This document shows positions 1 to 8,063 of a stretch of DNA of 64,000 nt, piece by piece. Position 1 is the first letter of the stretch. Each line of letters opens with the position of its first letter. The position numbers and the translations under genes are program-made. The notes beneath the pieces are model-generated. The model saw only the letters and a program-made list of their open reading frames with translations, was not told where the DNA came from and made no database searches. Source of the DNA: Ectopseudomonas khazarica (GTDB lineage: Bacteria; Pseudomonadota; Gammaproteobacteria; Pseudomonadales; Pseudomonadaceae); contig NZ_SBHZ01000001.1 in assembly GCF_004521985.1 (NCBI RefSeq), positions 62,001-126,000 on the forward strand. Reading direction: 5' to 3'.

Positions 1-711
1 AGCACCCCGGCACCGCCTGGCAGTGGTCGCCAGTACGTGCGCGAACACAGCCCGCGGCACCAGCGGCTGATGCGCGAGACCCTGGCGCAGTTCGAGGGGC
101 ATCCGCAGGAGTGGCGCGAGTTCCTGCGCTGGTTCTACGAGATGCCGCTGTTCATCGATGCCGGGCGCTTCCGTGTCGTGCACGCCTGCTGGGATGCCGA
201 GCTGATCACGCCGCTCAAGGCGCAGTTTCCCGACGGCTGCATCGACGAGCATTTCCTCCAGGCCGCTGCCGTGCCTGGCAGCTTCGCCAACATGGCGCTC
301 GACCGCCTGCTGCGGGGTACCGACATGCGCCTGCCGCACGGTCTGACGCTGACCAGTGGCGACGGTTTCACGCGCTCCTACTTCCGCACCAAGTTCTGGG
401 AAGAGAATCCGCAGACCTACGGCGATATCGTCTTCCAGCCCGATGCCCTGCCCGAGCTGGCGGCACAGACGCCGCTGACCGAGCTGCAGAAGGACGAGCT
501 GCTCAGGTACGGCGCGCATGAGCCGTTGCTGTTCGTCGGTCACTACTGGCGGCGTGGCAAACCGGCACCGATCCGCGCCAACCTGGCCTGCCTGGACTAC
601 AGCGCGGTGGTCGGCGGGCGCCTGGTCGCCTATCGCCTCGATCAGGAAACGCGGCTGGATGCGGGCAAGTTCGTCTGGGTCGATGTCGACCCGCAGGAGG
701 CTCCTCGATGA
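1..711 (+). CDS. Metallophosphoesterase, 5' end outside window
   Basis: The frame is open from base 1, so the N-terminus lies upstream of the window; the GTG at 37 is only an internal candidate start. The visible part has VVHACWD (near residue 58), which fits the GNHD/VHGxxD metal-binding segment of calcineurin-like phosphoesterases, and a late VGHYW followed by ACLDYSAVVGGRLVAYRLD, the usual second histidine block with closing beta strands. It is most likely a cytoplasmic Ser/Thr-phosphatase-like hydrolase. The first metal motifs (DxHG) are not visible. It overlaps the rhomboid start by 4 bases (ATGA), which implies translational coupling. The substrate is unknown. Confidence 0.75.
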   Translation, partial: STPAPPGSGRQYVREHSPRHQRLMRETLAQFEGHPQEWREFLRWFYEMPLFIDAGRFRVVHACWDAELITPLKAQFPDGCIDEHFLQAAAVPGSFANMALDRLLRGTDMRLPHGLTLTSGDGFTRSYFRTKFWEENPQTYGDIVFQPDALPELAAQTPLTELQKDELLRYGAHEPLLFVGHYWRRGKPAPIRANLACLDYSAVVGGRLVAYRLDQETRLDAGKFVWVDVDPQEAPR

Positions 712-1565
712 CCGCCGTAGCTGTACTGCGCTTGCCGCTGGATAACGACCTGAGTGGTTTCGTGGCCTTGTTGCAGCGCCTGCGAGTGCCGCATCGGGTC
801 GCGGAGGAGGGCGGCGAGCAGGTGCTCTGGGTGCCCGGCGAAGCGCTGGCCGAGCAGGTGCGCGAGCTCTATGCGCGCTACCCGCAGGGGGATGGCGGCG
901 AGTCGGCGCCGGCCTTGCCGCCTGTGCAGGAAGGTTTTTTCAGCCAGTTGCGGCGCAGTCCGGTGACGGCGCTGATGCTGCTGGTGACCTTCATCGTCTT
1001 CGCCGTGACCCTGGCGGGCGAGAACTATGCGGCCATTTCCTGGCTGAGCTTCGTCGATTTTCGTCTCGACGGCGACAACATCTACCTCAACTACCTGGAT
1101 GCGACCCTGGAGAGCGGTCAGTGGTGGCGCCTGATCACGCCGATGCTGATCCATTTCGGCTGGCTGCACCTGGCGATGAACAGCCTGTGGTACTGGGAGC
1201 TGGGCCGGCGCATCGAGTTTCGCCAGGGCGCCATCGGCCTGTTCGGCCTGACTCTGCTGTTCGGCCTGGCCTCCAACTTCGCGCAGTACGCGTGGGCCGG
1301 CCCGTCACTGTTCGGCGGCCTGTCCGGCGTGCTCTACGGCCTGCTCGGGCATTGCTGGATCTACCAGCGCCTGGCGCCGAACGCGGCGTATCGTCTGCCG
1401 CCAGGCGTGCTGGTGATGATGCTGGTGTGGCTGCTGATCTGCATGACCGGCATCTTCGAGCTGCTGCAATTCGGCGCCATTGCCAACGCCGCGCATGTCG
1501 GTGGCCTGCTGACCGGCTGCCTGACCGGGCTGCTTGGCGGTATGCTGGCCAGACGAAGCGCCTGA
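708..1565 (+). CDS. Rhomboid family intramembrane serine protease
   Basis: 285 residues. Residues 1-80 form a soluble GlpG-like N-terminal domain; about six hydrophobic helices follow from residue 86. The catalytic dyad is visible: GLSG with Ser206 and His263 in NAAHVGG. The supporting HxxxxHxxxN (His149, His154, Asn158) and the WWR loop (139-141) match GlpG. It should cleave transmembrane segments of inner-membrane proteins. ATG at 708 overlaps the stop of the phosphoesterase gene. A hairpin repeat follows before the next gene. Assignment to the family is firm; the substrate cannot be read from sequence. Confidence 0.93.
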   Translation: MTAVAVLRLPLDNDLSGFVALLQRLRVPHRVAEEGGEQVLWVPGEALAEQVRELYARYPQGDGGESAPALPPVQEGFFSQLRRSPVTALMLLVTFIVFAVTLAGENYAAISWLSFVDFRLDGDNIYLNYLDATLESGQWWRLITPMLIHFGWLHLAMNSLWYWELGRRIEFRQGAIGLFGLTLLFGLASNFAQYAWAGPSLFGGLSGVLYGLLGHCWIYQRLAPNAAYRLPPGVLVMMLVWLLICMTGIFELLQFGAIANAAHVGGLLTGCLTGLLGGMLARRSA

Positions 1566-1580
1566 TTCGATTTTCGACCT

Positions 1581-1635
1581 GTAGGGCGGGTGCAATCCGC
1601 CAGAACAGTATTTTGGCGGTTTTCACCCGCCCTAC
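1581..1635. repeat. Intergenic inverted repeat (REP/MITE-like hairpin)
   Basis: GTAGGGCGGGTG at 1581-1592 pairs perfectly with CACCCGCCCTAC at 1624-1635, and an inner CCGCCA/TGGCGG pair extends the stem. It fills the gap between the rhomboid and DUF1315 genes. It has no T-tract, so it is more likely a dispersed repeat than an intrinsic terminator, although it could stabilise the upstream mRNA. Confidence 0.7.
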
Positions 1636-1653
1636 GATTCATTGGAGAGCTCT

Positions 1654-1917
1654 ATGTCGTCCTTCCTCGAAGCCATCGACAACATCACCCCGGAAATCTA
1701 CGAGAGCCTCAAGCTGGCCGTGGAGATCGGCAAGTGGCCGGACGGCCGCAAGCTGACCCAGGAGCAGAAGGAACTCAGCCTGCAGGCGATGATCGCCTGG
1801 GAAATGAACAACCTGCCGGAAGAAGAGCGCACCGGCTACATGGGCCCGCAGGAGTGCAAGTCCAAGTCCGAGCCGGTCCCCAACCTGCTGTTCAAGTCGT
1901 CGGATACCTTGCACTGA
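1654..1917 (+). CDS. DUF1315 (YeaC-like) protein
   Basis: 87 residues from ATG 1654, preceded by GGAGAG at 1643-1648; the TTG at 1642 is a less likely start. The sequence (SFLEAIDNITPEIYESLKLAVEIGKWPDGRKLT) is typical of the small, acidic, soluble DUF1315/YeaC family, whose function is not established. It overlaps the DUF2797 gene by one base (TGATGA), so the two are probably co-translated. The same neighbours occur beside pepN in other pseudomonads, to my knowledge. Confidence 0.88.
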   Translation: MSSFLEAIDNITPEIYESLKLAVEIGKWPDGRKLTQEQKELSLQAMIAWEMNNLPEEERTGYMGPQECKSKSEPVPNLLFKSSDTLH

Positions 1918-2762
1918 TGACCGAGTTAGGACGTGGCTCGCTGAGCAAGATGAAGGCGCACCTCGACGCGCCGGTGCAATACGCCTTTCGCCTCGGCGAC
2001 GAGGAGGTGCCGGTCAATCCGCTGGTGGGCAAGCACCTGCGCCTGGAGTACCTCGGCGCCATCCACTGCACGCATTGCGGGCGCAAGACCAAGACCAGTT
2101 TCAGCCAGGGTTACTGCTACCCCTGCATGCAGAAGCTGGCGCAGTGCGACATCTGCATCATGAGCCCGGAGAAGTGCCACTACGACGCCGGCACCTGCCG
2201 CGAGCCGAGTTGGGGCGAGCAGTTCTGCATGACCGACCATGTCGTCTACCTGGCGAACTCCAGCGGGGTGAAGGTCGGCATTACCCGTGCCAGCCAGGTT
2301 CCGACGCGCTGGATCGACCAGGGGGCGACCCAGGCGCTGCCGATCCTGCGTGTGGCCACTCGGCAGCAGTCGGGCTTCGTCGAGGACCTGCTGCGCAGCC
2401 AGGTGGCGGACAAGACCAACTGGCGCGCGTTGCTCAAGGGCGACGCCGTACCGGTCGACCTGCTGGCGATTCGCGAGCAACTGTTCGACAGCTATGGCGC
2501 AGGTATCGCCGATCTGCAGCAACGCTTCGGCCTGCAGGCCATCCAGCCGCTCACAGCCGCCGAGGTACTGGACATTCGCTATCCCATCGAGGCCTACCCG
2601 GCCAAGATCACCAGCTTCAACCTGGACAAGCAGCCCCTGGCCGAAGGTACCCTGCTCGGCATCAAGGGCCAGTACCTGATGTTCGACACCGGCGTGATCA
2701 ATATCCGCAAGTACACCGCCTACCAACTAGCCATAAGCTGCACGCCACAAGCTGCAAGCTGA
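1917..2762 (+). CDS. DUF2797 zinc-binding protein
   Basis: 281 residues from ATG 1917. A four-cysteine zinc ribbon is visible at Cys51, Cys54, Cys67 and Cys70, with further cysteines at 77, 80, 87, 94 and 104. VVYLANSSGVKVGITR (109-124) resembles the core of GIY-YIG domains, which DUF2797 proteins are related to, so a nucleic-acid role is plausible but unproven. The last dozen residues (after TAYQLA) are encoded by an intergenic AAGCTGCAAGC repeat, so the natural C-terminus may have been altered by repeat insertion. pepN follows after 60 bases. Confidence 0.85.
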   Translation: MTELGRGSLSKMKAHLDAPVQYAFRLGDEEVPVNPLVGKHLRLEYLGAIHCTHCGRKTKTSFSQGYCYPCMQKLAQCDICIMSPEKCHYDAGTCREPSWGEQFCMTDHVVYLANSSGVKVGITRASQVPTRWIDQGATQALPILRVATRQQSGFVEDLLRSQVADKTNWRALLKGDAVPVDLLAIREQLFDSYGAGIADLQQRFGLQAIQPLTAAEVLDIRYPIEAYPAKITSFNLDKQPLAEGTLLGIKGQYLMFDTGVINIRKYTAYQLAISCTPQAAS

Positions 2763-2812
2763 CGACAACCCCACTTGCAGCTTGCGGCTTGAAGCTCGCA
2801 GCTGCCTCGAAG
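2731..2812. repeat. AAGCTGCAAGC inverted repeat, overlaps gene end
   Basis: CAAGCTGCAAG (2748-2758) is perfectly complementary to CTTGCAGCTTG (2774-2784), with further degenerate AAGCTGCA units on both sides. The DUF2797 stop codon (2760-2762) lies in the loop, so the repeat supplies the C-terminal codons. A related repeat lies at 19257-19293. Confidence 0.75.
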
Positions 2813-2822
2813 AGGCTTCGCC

Positions 2823-5480
2823 ATGCGCACCGAACAATCCAAGACGATCTACCTCAAGGACTATCAGGTACCGGATTACCTGATCGACGAGACGCACCTG
2901 ACCTTCGAGTTGTTCGAGGATCACAGCCTGGTGCATGCGCAGCTGATCATGCGCCGCAACCCCGAGGCCGGTGCCGGCCTGCCGCCGCTGGTGCTCGATG
3001 GCCAGCAGCTGGAGCTGCTCGAGCTGAAACTGGATGATCGCGAGCTGGGCGAGGGTGACTACAGCCTGACCGCCAGCCACCTGACCCTGCAGCCGACCCA
3101 GGAACGCTTCGTGGTCGACAGCAGCGTGCGCATTCACCCGGAGAGCAACACCGCGCTGGAAGGCCTGTACAAGTCCGGCACGATGTTCTGCACCCAGTGC
3201 GAGGCCGAGGGTTTCCGCAAGATCACCTTCTACCTCGATCGTCCTGACGTGATGAGCAAGTTCACCACCACGGTCAGCGCCGAGCAGCATGCCTACCCGG
3301 TGCTGCTGTCCAACGGCAACCCGGTGGCGAGCGGCAGCGAAGAGGGCGGTCGCCACTGGGCGACCTGGGAAGACCCGTTCAAGAAACCGGCCTACCTGTT
3401 CGCCCTGGTCGCCGGCGACCTGTGGTGCGTCGAGGACAGCTTCACCACCATGAGCAGTCGCGAGGTGGCGCTGCGCATCTATGTCGAACCGGAGAACATC
3501 GACAAGGTGCAGCACGCCATGGACAGCCTCAAGCGCTCGATGAAGTGGGACGAGGAGGTCTACGGCCGCGAGTACGACCTGGACATCTTCATGATCGTCG
3601 CGGTCAACGATTTCAACATGGGCGCCATGGAGAACAAGGGCCTCAACATCTTCAACTCCAGCTGCGTGCTGGCCAAGGCCGAGACCGCCACCGATGCCGC
3701 GCACCAGCGCGTCGAGGCGGTGGTGGCGCACGAGTACTTCCACAACTGGTCGGGCAACCGCGTGACCTGCCGCGACTGGTTCCAGCTGTCGCTCAAGGAA
3801 GGCTTTACCGTGTTCCGCGACAGCGAGTTCTCTGCCGACACCCACTCGCGCACGGTCAAGCGCATCGAGGACGTGGCCTACCTGCGCACCCACCAGTTCG
3901 CTGAGGATGCCGGTCCCATGGCTCACCCAGTGCGCCCGGATGCGTACATGGAGATCTCCAACTTCTACACCCTGACCATCTACGAGAAGGGTTCGGAAGT
4001 TCTGCGCATGATCCACACCCTGCTTGGCCCCGAGCTGTTCCGCAAGGGCTCGGACCTGTACTTCGAACGCCATGATGGCCAGGCGGTGACCTGCGACGAC
4101 TTCGTCAAGGCCATGGAGGATGCCAGTGGCATCGACCTGACCCAGTTCAAGCGCTGGTACACCCAGGCCGGTACGCCGCGCCTGCAGGTCAGCGAGGCCT
4201 ATGATGCGTCCGCGCAGACCTACAGCCTGACCTTCCGCCAGAGCTGCCCGCCCACTCCGGGGCAGAGCGAGAAGCTGCCGTTCGTGATTCCGCTTGCGCT
4301 CGGCCTGCTCGACGCCCAGGGCAACGAGCTGCCGCTGCGTCTGCAGGGCGAGGTCACCGCCAGCGGTACTGGCCGCGTGCTGTCGATCACCGAAGCCGAG
4401 CAGACCTTCACCTTCGAGGGCATCGCCGAACAGCCACTGCCGTCGCTGCTGCGTGGTTTCAGTGCGCCGGTCAAGCTCAGCTTCCCCTACAGCCGCGACC
4501 AGCTGATGTTCCTCATGCAGCACGACAGCGACGGTTTCAATCGCTGGGAAGCCGGCCAGCAGTTGTCCGTGCAGGTGCTGCAGGAGTTGATCGGCCAGTA
4601 CCAGCGCGGCGAAGAGCTGGCGCTCGATCAGCGCCTGGTGGAGGCGCTGCGTACATTACTGCTGGACGAGTCGCTGGATCAGGCGATGGTCGCCGAGATG
4701 CTCTCGCTGCCTGGCGAGGCCTATCTCACCGAGATCAGTGACGTGGCCGATGTCGAGGCCATTCACGAGGCGCGCGAGTTCGCCCGCCTGCAGCTGGCCG
4801 ATGCCCTGTACGCGCCGCTGCTGGCGCGCTACCAGGCCAACCGCGACGTCTCCAGGGCGACGCCCTACGTGGCCGAGGCGGCGCATTTTGCCCGGCGCAG
4901 CCTGCAGAACATCGCCCTGTCTTACCTGATGCTCAGCCAGCAGGCCGAGGTGCTGGCCGCCTGTGTCGAGCAGTTCGAGAACGCCGACAACATGACCGAG
5001 CGCCTGGCGGCGCTGGCGGTGCTGGTCAACTCGCCGTTCGAGGCCGAGCGCAGCAAGGCCCTGGCGATGTTCGCCGACTTCTTCAAGGACGACGCACTGG
5101 TCATGGACCAGTGGTTCAGCGTGCAGGCCGGCAGCCCGCTGCCTGGTGGCCTGGAGCGCGTGCATGCGCTGATGCAGCACGAGGCCTTTACCCTGAAGAA
5201 CCCGAACAAGGTGCGCGCCCTGATCGGTGCCTTCGCCAACCAGAACCTGATCAACTTTCACCAGGCCGATGGCTCGGGCTATCGCTTTCTCGCCGATCAG
5301 GTGATCACCCTCAACGCGCTCAACCCTCAGATCGCCTCGCGCCTGCTGGCGCCGCTGACCCGCTGGCGCAAGTACGCGCCTGCACGTCAGGCGCAGATGA
5401 AGGCCGAGCTGGAGCGCATCCTGGCCAGCGGTGAGCTGTCCAGCGACGTTTACGAAGTGGTGAGCAAAAGCCTGGCCTAA
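2823..5480 (+). CDS. pepN: Aminopeptidase N (M1 family)
   Basis: 885 residues, the normal length for bacterial PepN. The exopeptidase motif GAMEN is at 267-271. The zinc site HExxHx18E is complete: His303, Glu304, His307 and Glu326 (HEYFHNWSGN to LKEGFTVFRD). It is a cytoplasmic zinc metallopeptidase that removes N-terminal residues from peptides. The start ATG 2823 is followed by the typical MRTEQSKTIYLKDYQVPDY N-terminus. A strong terminator follows 20 bases after the stop. Confidence 0.98.
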   Translation: MRTEQSKTIYLKDYQVPDYLIDETHLTFELFEDHSLVHAQLIMRRNPEAGAGLPPLVLDGQQLELLELKLDDRELGEGDYSLTASHLTLQPTQERFVVDSSVRIHPESNTALEGLYKSGTMFCTQCEAEGFRKITFYLDRPDVMSKFTTTVSAEQHAYPVLLSNGNPVASGSEEGGRHWATWEDPFKKPAYLFALVAGDLWCVEDSFTTMSSREVALRIYVEPENIDKVQHAMDSLKRSMKWDEEVYGREYDLDIFMIVAVNDFNMGAMENKGLNIFNSSCVLAKAETATDAAHQRVEAVVAHEYFHNWSGNRVTCRDWFQLSLKEGFTVFRDSEFSADTHSRTVKRIEDVAYLRTHQFAEDAGPMAHPVRPDAYMEISNFYTLTIYEKGSEVLRMIHTLLGPELFRKGSDLYFERHDGQAVTCDDFVKAMEDASGIDLTQFKRWYTQAGTPRLQVSEAYDASAQTYSLTFRQSCPPTPGQSEKLPFVIPLALGLLDAQGNELPLRLQGEVTASGTGRVLSITEAEQTFTFEGIAEQPLPSLLRGFSAPVKLSFPYSRDQLMFLMQHDSDGFNRWEAGQQLSVQVLQELIGQYQRGEELALDQRLVEALRTLLLDESLDQAMVAEMLSLPGEAYLTEISDVADVEAIHEAREFARLQLADALYAPLLARYQANRDVSRATPYVAEAAHFARRSLQNIALSYLMLSQQAEVLAACVEQFENADNMTERLAALAVLVNSPFEAERSKALAMFADFFKDDALVMDQWFSVQAGSPLPGGLERVHALMQHEAFTLKNPNKVRALIGAFANQNLINFHQADGSGYRFLADQVITLNALNPQIASRLLAPLTRWRKYAPARQAQMKAELERILASGELSSDVYEVVSKSLA

Positions 5481-5500
5481 GGCGGGTTGGCTTCAATAAA

Positions 5501-5534
5501 AGTGTTACCAGTCGATGGCTGGTAACACTTTTTT
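5501..5534 (+). terminator. Rho-independent terminator of pepN
   Basis: AGTGTTACCAG (5501-5511) pairs perfectly with CTGGTAACACT (5519-5529) around a 7-base loop, followed by a T run. Confidence 0.93.
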
Positions 5535-5714
5535 GTTACCCGTAGAAATATCCAGGTGCCGTGTTATTCGTGCGCACACTAAAGTTAGGGCTGCATGGCT
5601 CTTGACATCGGCTTGTCGCTCGTTGCCGAAAACCTCGTGTCCCCAGGGCTCGAGTGGCATAAAGCGTCGGATCGTAGGACAAAGCGCGCCAATTTCACGC
5701 TGAATAGCTGACGC

Positions 5715-5735
5715 ACTGGTCAGTGGCTGATCAGT
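5715..5735. promoter_or_regulatory. Inverted repeat, candidate sigma-54 activator site
   Basis: ACTGGTCAG (5715-5723), spacer TGG, CTGATCAGT (5727-5735): 9-bp arms with one mismatch. It lies about 80 bases upstream of the sigma-54 promoter core at 5798, within the range used by enhancer-binding proteins. The rest of the 482-base gap 5481-5962 shows no credible gene. Confidence 0.45.
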
Positions 5736-5797
5736 CACGAAAAGAAACTGCGCGAAGGCGCTGGCAAGCGGCTCTGCGCTGATACACCCGTTTGAAT

Positions 5798-5813
5798 TGG
5801 CACCATGGTTGCA
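5798..5813 (+). promoter_or_regulatory. Sigma-54 (RpoN) promoter for the DUF1302 cluster
   Basis: TGGCAC, five bases, TTGCA: a perfect match to the -24/-12 consensus with GG and GC separated by 10 bases. The expected transcription start is near 5824, giving a 5' leader of about 140 bases before the DUF1302 gene. It implies dependence on an enhancer-binding activator that is not encoded in the window. Confidence 0.75.
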
Positions 5814-5962
5814 GTGTCGAGCAGGATTCGACCGTGCGCAGCTGCGCAAAGGTCCCTGGAATACGCTGCACGAATAAAAAACAAGCCGTCGTCAGTACGG
5901 CATAACGCATCCCGCCAAATGGGATCGCCCAAAAGAATGATCTGTCCACGGAGTGAGTCTCG

Positions 5963-7996
5963 ATGGAAATTAAGTCCCGCAAGCCCGTTCTACGTTTTGC
6001 CCCGGCCAAGGCCGGCTTTGCGTTCGCTGGCGTCCTGCCTTTGCTGGTAGCCGCTCAGGCTCAGGCGGTGGAGTTCAGCTTCGCCGACAACGAGATCACC
6101 GGTTCCATCGATACCACCGTCTCCTACGGCCAACTGTGGCGTGTCCAGGGGCAGGACAAGACCAACGACGACATCAACACCAACGACGGTAATCGCAGTT
6201 TCGATACTGGCCTGGTGTCCGAAGTGTTCAAGATCACCTCGGACCTCGAGGCGTCCTACCAGAATTACGGCGTATTCATCCGTGGTACCGCGTTCTATGA
6301 CACGCAGATCATGGACAAGCGCAACGACTACTACGACGCCAACTCCCCGGTCCAGCCGAGCCAGACCAATCCGCACGACAACACCTTCACTCGTGAGACC
6401 CGCCACAAGGCTGGTCGCGATGCGCAGATTCTCGACGCCTACGTTTACGGGAACTGGGATGTGGGTGACATGCCGGTTTCCGGCCGTTTCGGTAAGCAGG
6501 TGTTCAACTGGGGCGAAGGCCTGTTCTATCGCGGTGGCATCAACACCACCAACCCGGTCGATGCCGCCAAGTTCCGTCTGCCTGGCTCCGAAGTGAAGGA
6601 AGTGCTGGTGCCTGTCGAGGCACTGAGCTTCAACCTGGGGCTGACCGACAACCTGTCGATGGAGGCCTTCTATCAGTGGAACTGGAAAGAAACCGCTATC
6701 GACCCGGTCGGCACCTATTTCTCCGAAACCGACCTGTTTGCGGATGGTGGTAACACCGCTTACTCGACCCAGACCGCTCTTGTGCCTCTGGCCGGGCTCT
6801 ATTCCGGCTTGAGTGCCGCAGGAGTCGGTGGTTTGCAGGGCGGCCGCACCGTTGATGCCAACGGCAATATCAAGGTGGCGAGCATTGGTCCTGATATCAA
6901 TGCCAAGAACGATGGCCAGTTTGGCGTCGCTTTCCGCTATATCGCTGAAGAGCTGAACTCCACTGAGTTCGGTTTCTACTTCGTCAACTATCACGCTAAA
7001 GAGCCGACCATTTACGCGGATCTCGGTGCATACACCGGGCTCGACCTCACAGCACTTGGCGCTCAGACACAAGCAGCATTGACCCCGCAGGTGCAGCAGG
7101 CCGTTGCCGCTCAAGCAGGTGTATCACTTGCCACGCTGCAGGCAGTAGTCGCTAACCCCGCTCTCAATCCTGCTTTGGCCACGGCGTATTCGAATGCGCT
7201 GACCAGTGCGGTGACGAGTGCTACTGGTGGTCTGGCTACGATTGACGTAGCCAACCAGGTCAACGCTCGCCGCGAGTACGCCGAGGACATTCGCATGTAT
7301 GGCCTCAGCTTCAACACCACGGTCGGTAATGCTTCGGTGTTCGGTGAGTTGGCGTACCGTCCCAACCTGCCGATCGGCATCGCTGCTACCAACGACCTGC
7401 TCGGTGACCTGCTGACGCAAGCGCCTCAGCTTGCAGGCGGTAGCGTGGTTAACATCGGTGGTCAGCAGGTTCAGCTGGGTGACCAGATCCACAACTCTAC
7501 TCGTGTCGAGGCATTCAACACCTCGCTGGGCACCATCTACAACTTCGGTCCGACTCTCGGCTTCGACTCGCTGTTCGGTGTGGCCGAGCTGGCTTCCGAG
7601 CACCTGCGTGGCGACAGCCTGCAGTACAACTCCCGCAATGGCACGCGTTATTACGCTGGCCGCGGTAACGGCTCCTACATCTCCGGCTACGATCGCGACG
7701 ATCAGGTCAACAAGAACGCCTACGGCTACACCCTGGTGCTCTCCGGTACCTGGAACGACGTCTACGCGGGCGTGAACCTGTCGCCGTTCGCCGTGTTCAA
7801 GCATGACTTCGAAGGCAACTCGCACCAGACCGGCAACTTCATCGAAGGTCGCAAGGCGTACACCGTCGGCATGCGCGCCAGCTACCTCAACAGCCTGGAA
7901 GCCGAGATCCAGTACACCGAGTTCTATGGCGCAGGCCAGAACAACGGTTCGCGTGATCGCGACAACATCGGTCTGAACGTCAAGTACTCCTTCTAA
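5963..7996 (+). CDS. DUF1302 putative outer-membrane protein
   Basis: 677 residues. Residues 1-37 form a signal peptide ending AAQAQA. The body has alternating amphipathic strands rich in Tyr/Asn/Gly (GQLWRVQGQD, FGKQVFNWGEGLFYRGG) and ends NIGLNVKYSF with a C-terminal Phe, as in beta-barrel outer-membrane proteins. A low-complexity Ala/Gln-rich segment (about residues 350-420) interrupts the barrel-like sequence and may be a loop or plug. DUF1302 proteins are usually found with DUF1329, YCF48-like and MMPL genes, as here, and are linked to handling of hydrophobic compounds, but the exact role is not established. Confidence 0.85.
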   Translation: MEIKSRKPVLRFAPAKAGFAFAGVLPLLVAAQAQAVEFSFADNEITGSIDTTVSYGQLWRVQGQDKTNDDINTNDGNRSFDTGLVSEVFKITSDLEASYQNYGVFIRGTAFYDTQIMDKRNDYYDANSPVQPSQTNPHDNTFTRETRHKAGRDAQILDAYVYGNWDVGDMPVSGRFGKQVFNWGEGLFYRGGINTTNPVDAAKFRLPGSEVKEVLVPVEALSFNLGLTDNLSMEAFYQWNWKETAIDPVGTYFSETDLFADGGNTAYSTQTALVPLAGLYSGLSAAGVGGLQGGRTVDANGNIKVASIGPDINAKNDGQFGVAFRYIAEELNSTEFGFYFVNYHAKEPTIYADLGAYTGLDLTALGAQTQAALTPQVQQAVAAQAGVSLATLQAVVANPALNPALATAYSNALTSAVTSATGGLATIDVANQVNARREYAEDIRMYGLSFNTTVGNASVFGELAYRPNLPIGIAATNDLLGDLLTQAPQLAGGSVVNIGGQQVQLGDQIHNSTRVEAFNTSLGTIYNFGPTLGFDSLFGVAELASEHLRGDSLQYNSRNGTRYYAGRGNGSYISGYDRDDQVNKNAYGYTLVLSGTWNDVYAGVNLSPFAVFKHDFEGNSHQTGNFIEGRKAYTVGMRASYLNSLEAEIQYTEFYGAGQNNGSRDRDNIGLNVKYSF

Positions 7997-8015
7997 TACC
8001 TATAACCAGAAAAAC

Positions 8016-8039
8016 GCCGGGCGCTTGTGGGCGCCCGGC
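8016..8039 (+). other. Stem-loop between DUF1302 and DUF1329 genes
   Basis: GCCGGGCGC (8016-8024) pairs with GCGCCCGGC (8031-8039), loop TTGTGG. There is no T-tract, so it is more likely an mRNA-stabilising hairpin that sets different levels of the two products than a full terminator. Confidence 0.65.
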
Positions 8040-8063
8040 CAGACTCTTCACGGAGAATTACCC

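Noticed and set aside
5505..5849. Minus-strand frame of 114 codons in the pepN-DUF1302 gap
   Set aside because: It begins inside the sigma-54 promoter region and ends within the pepN terminator; no family resemblance.
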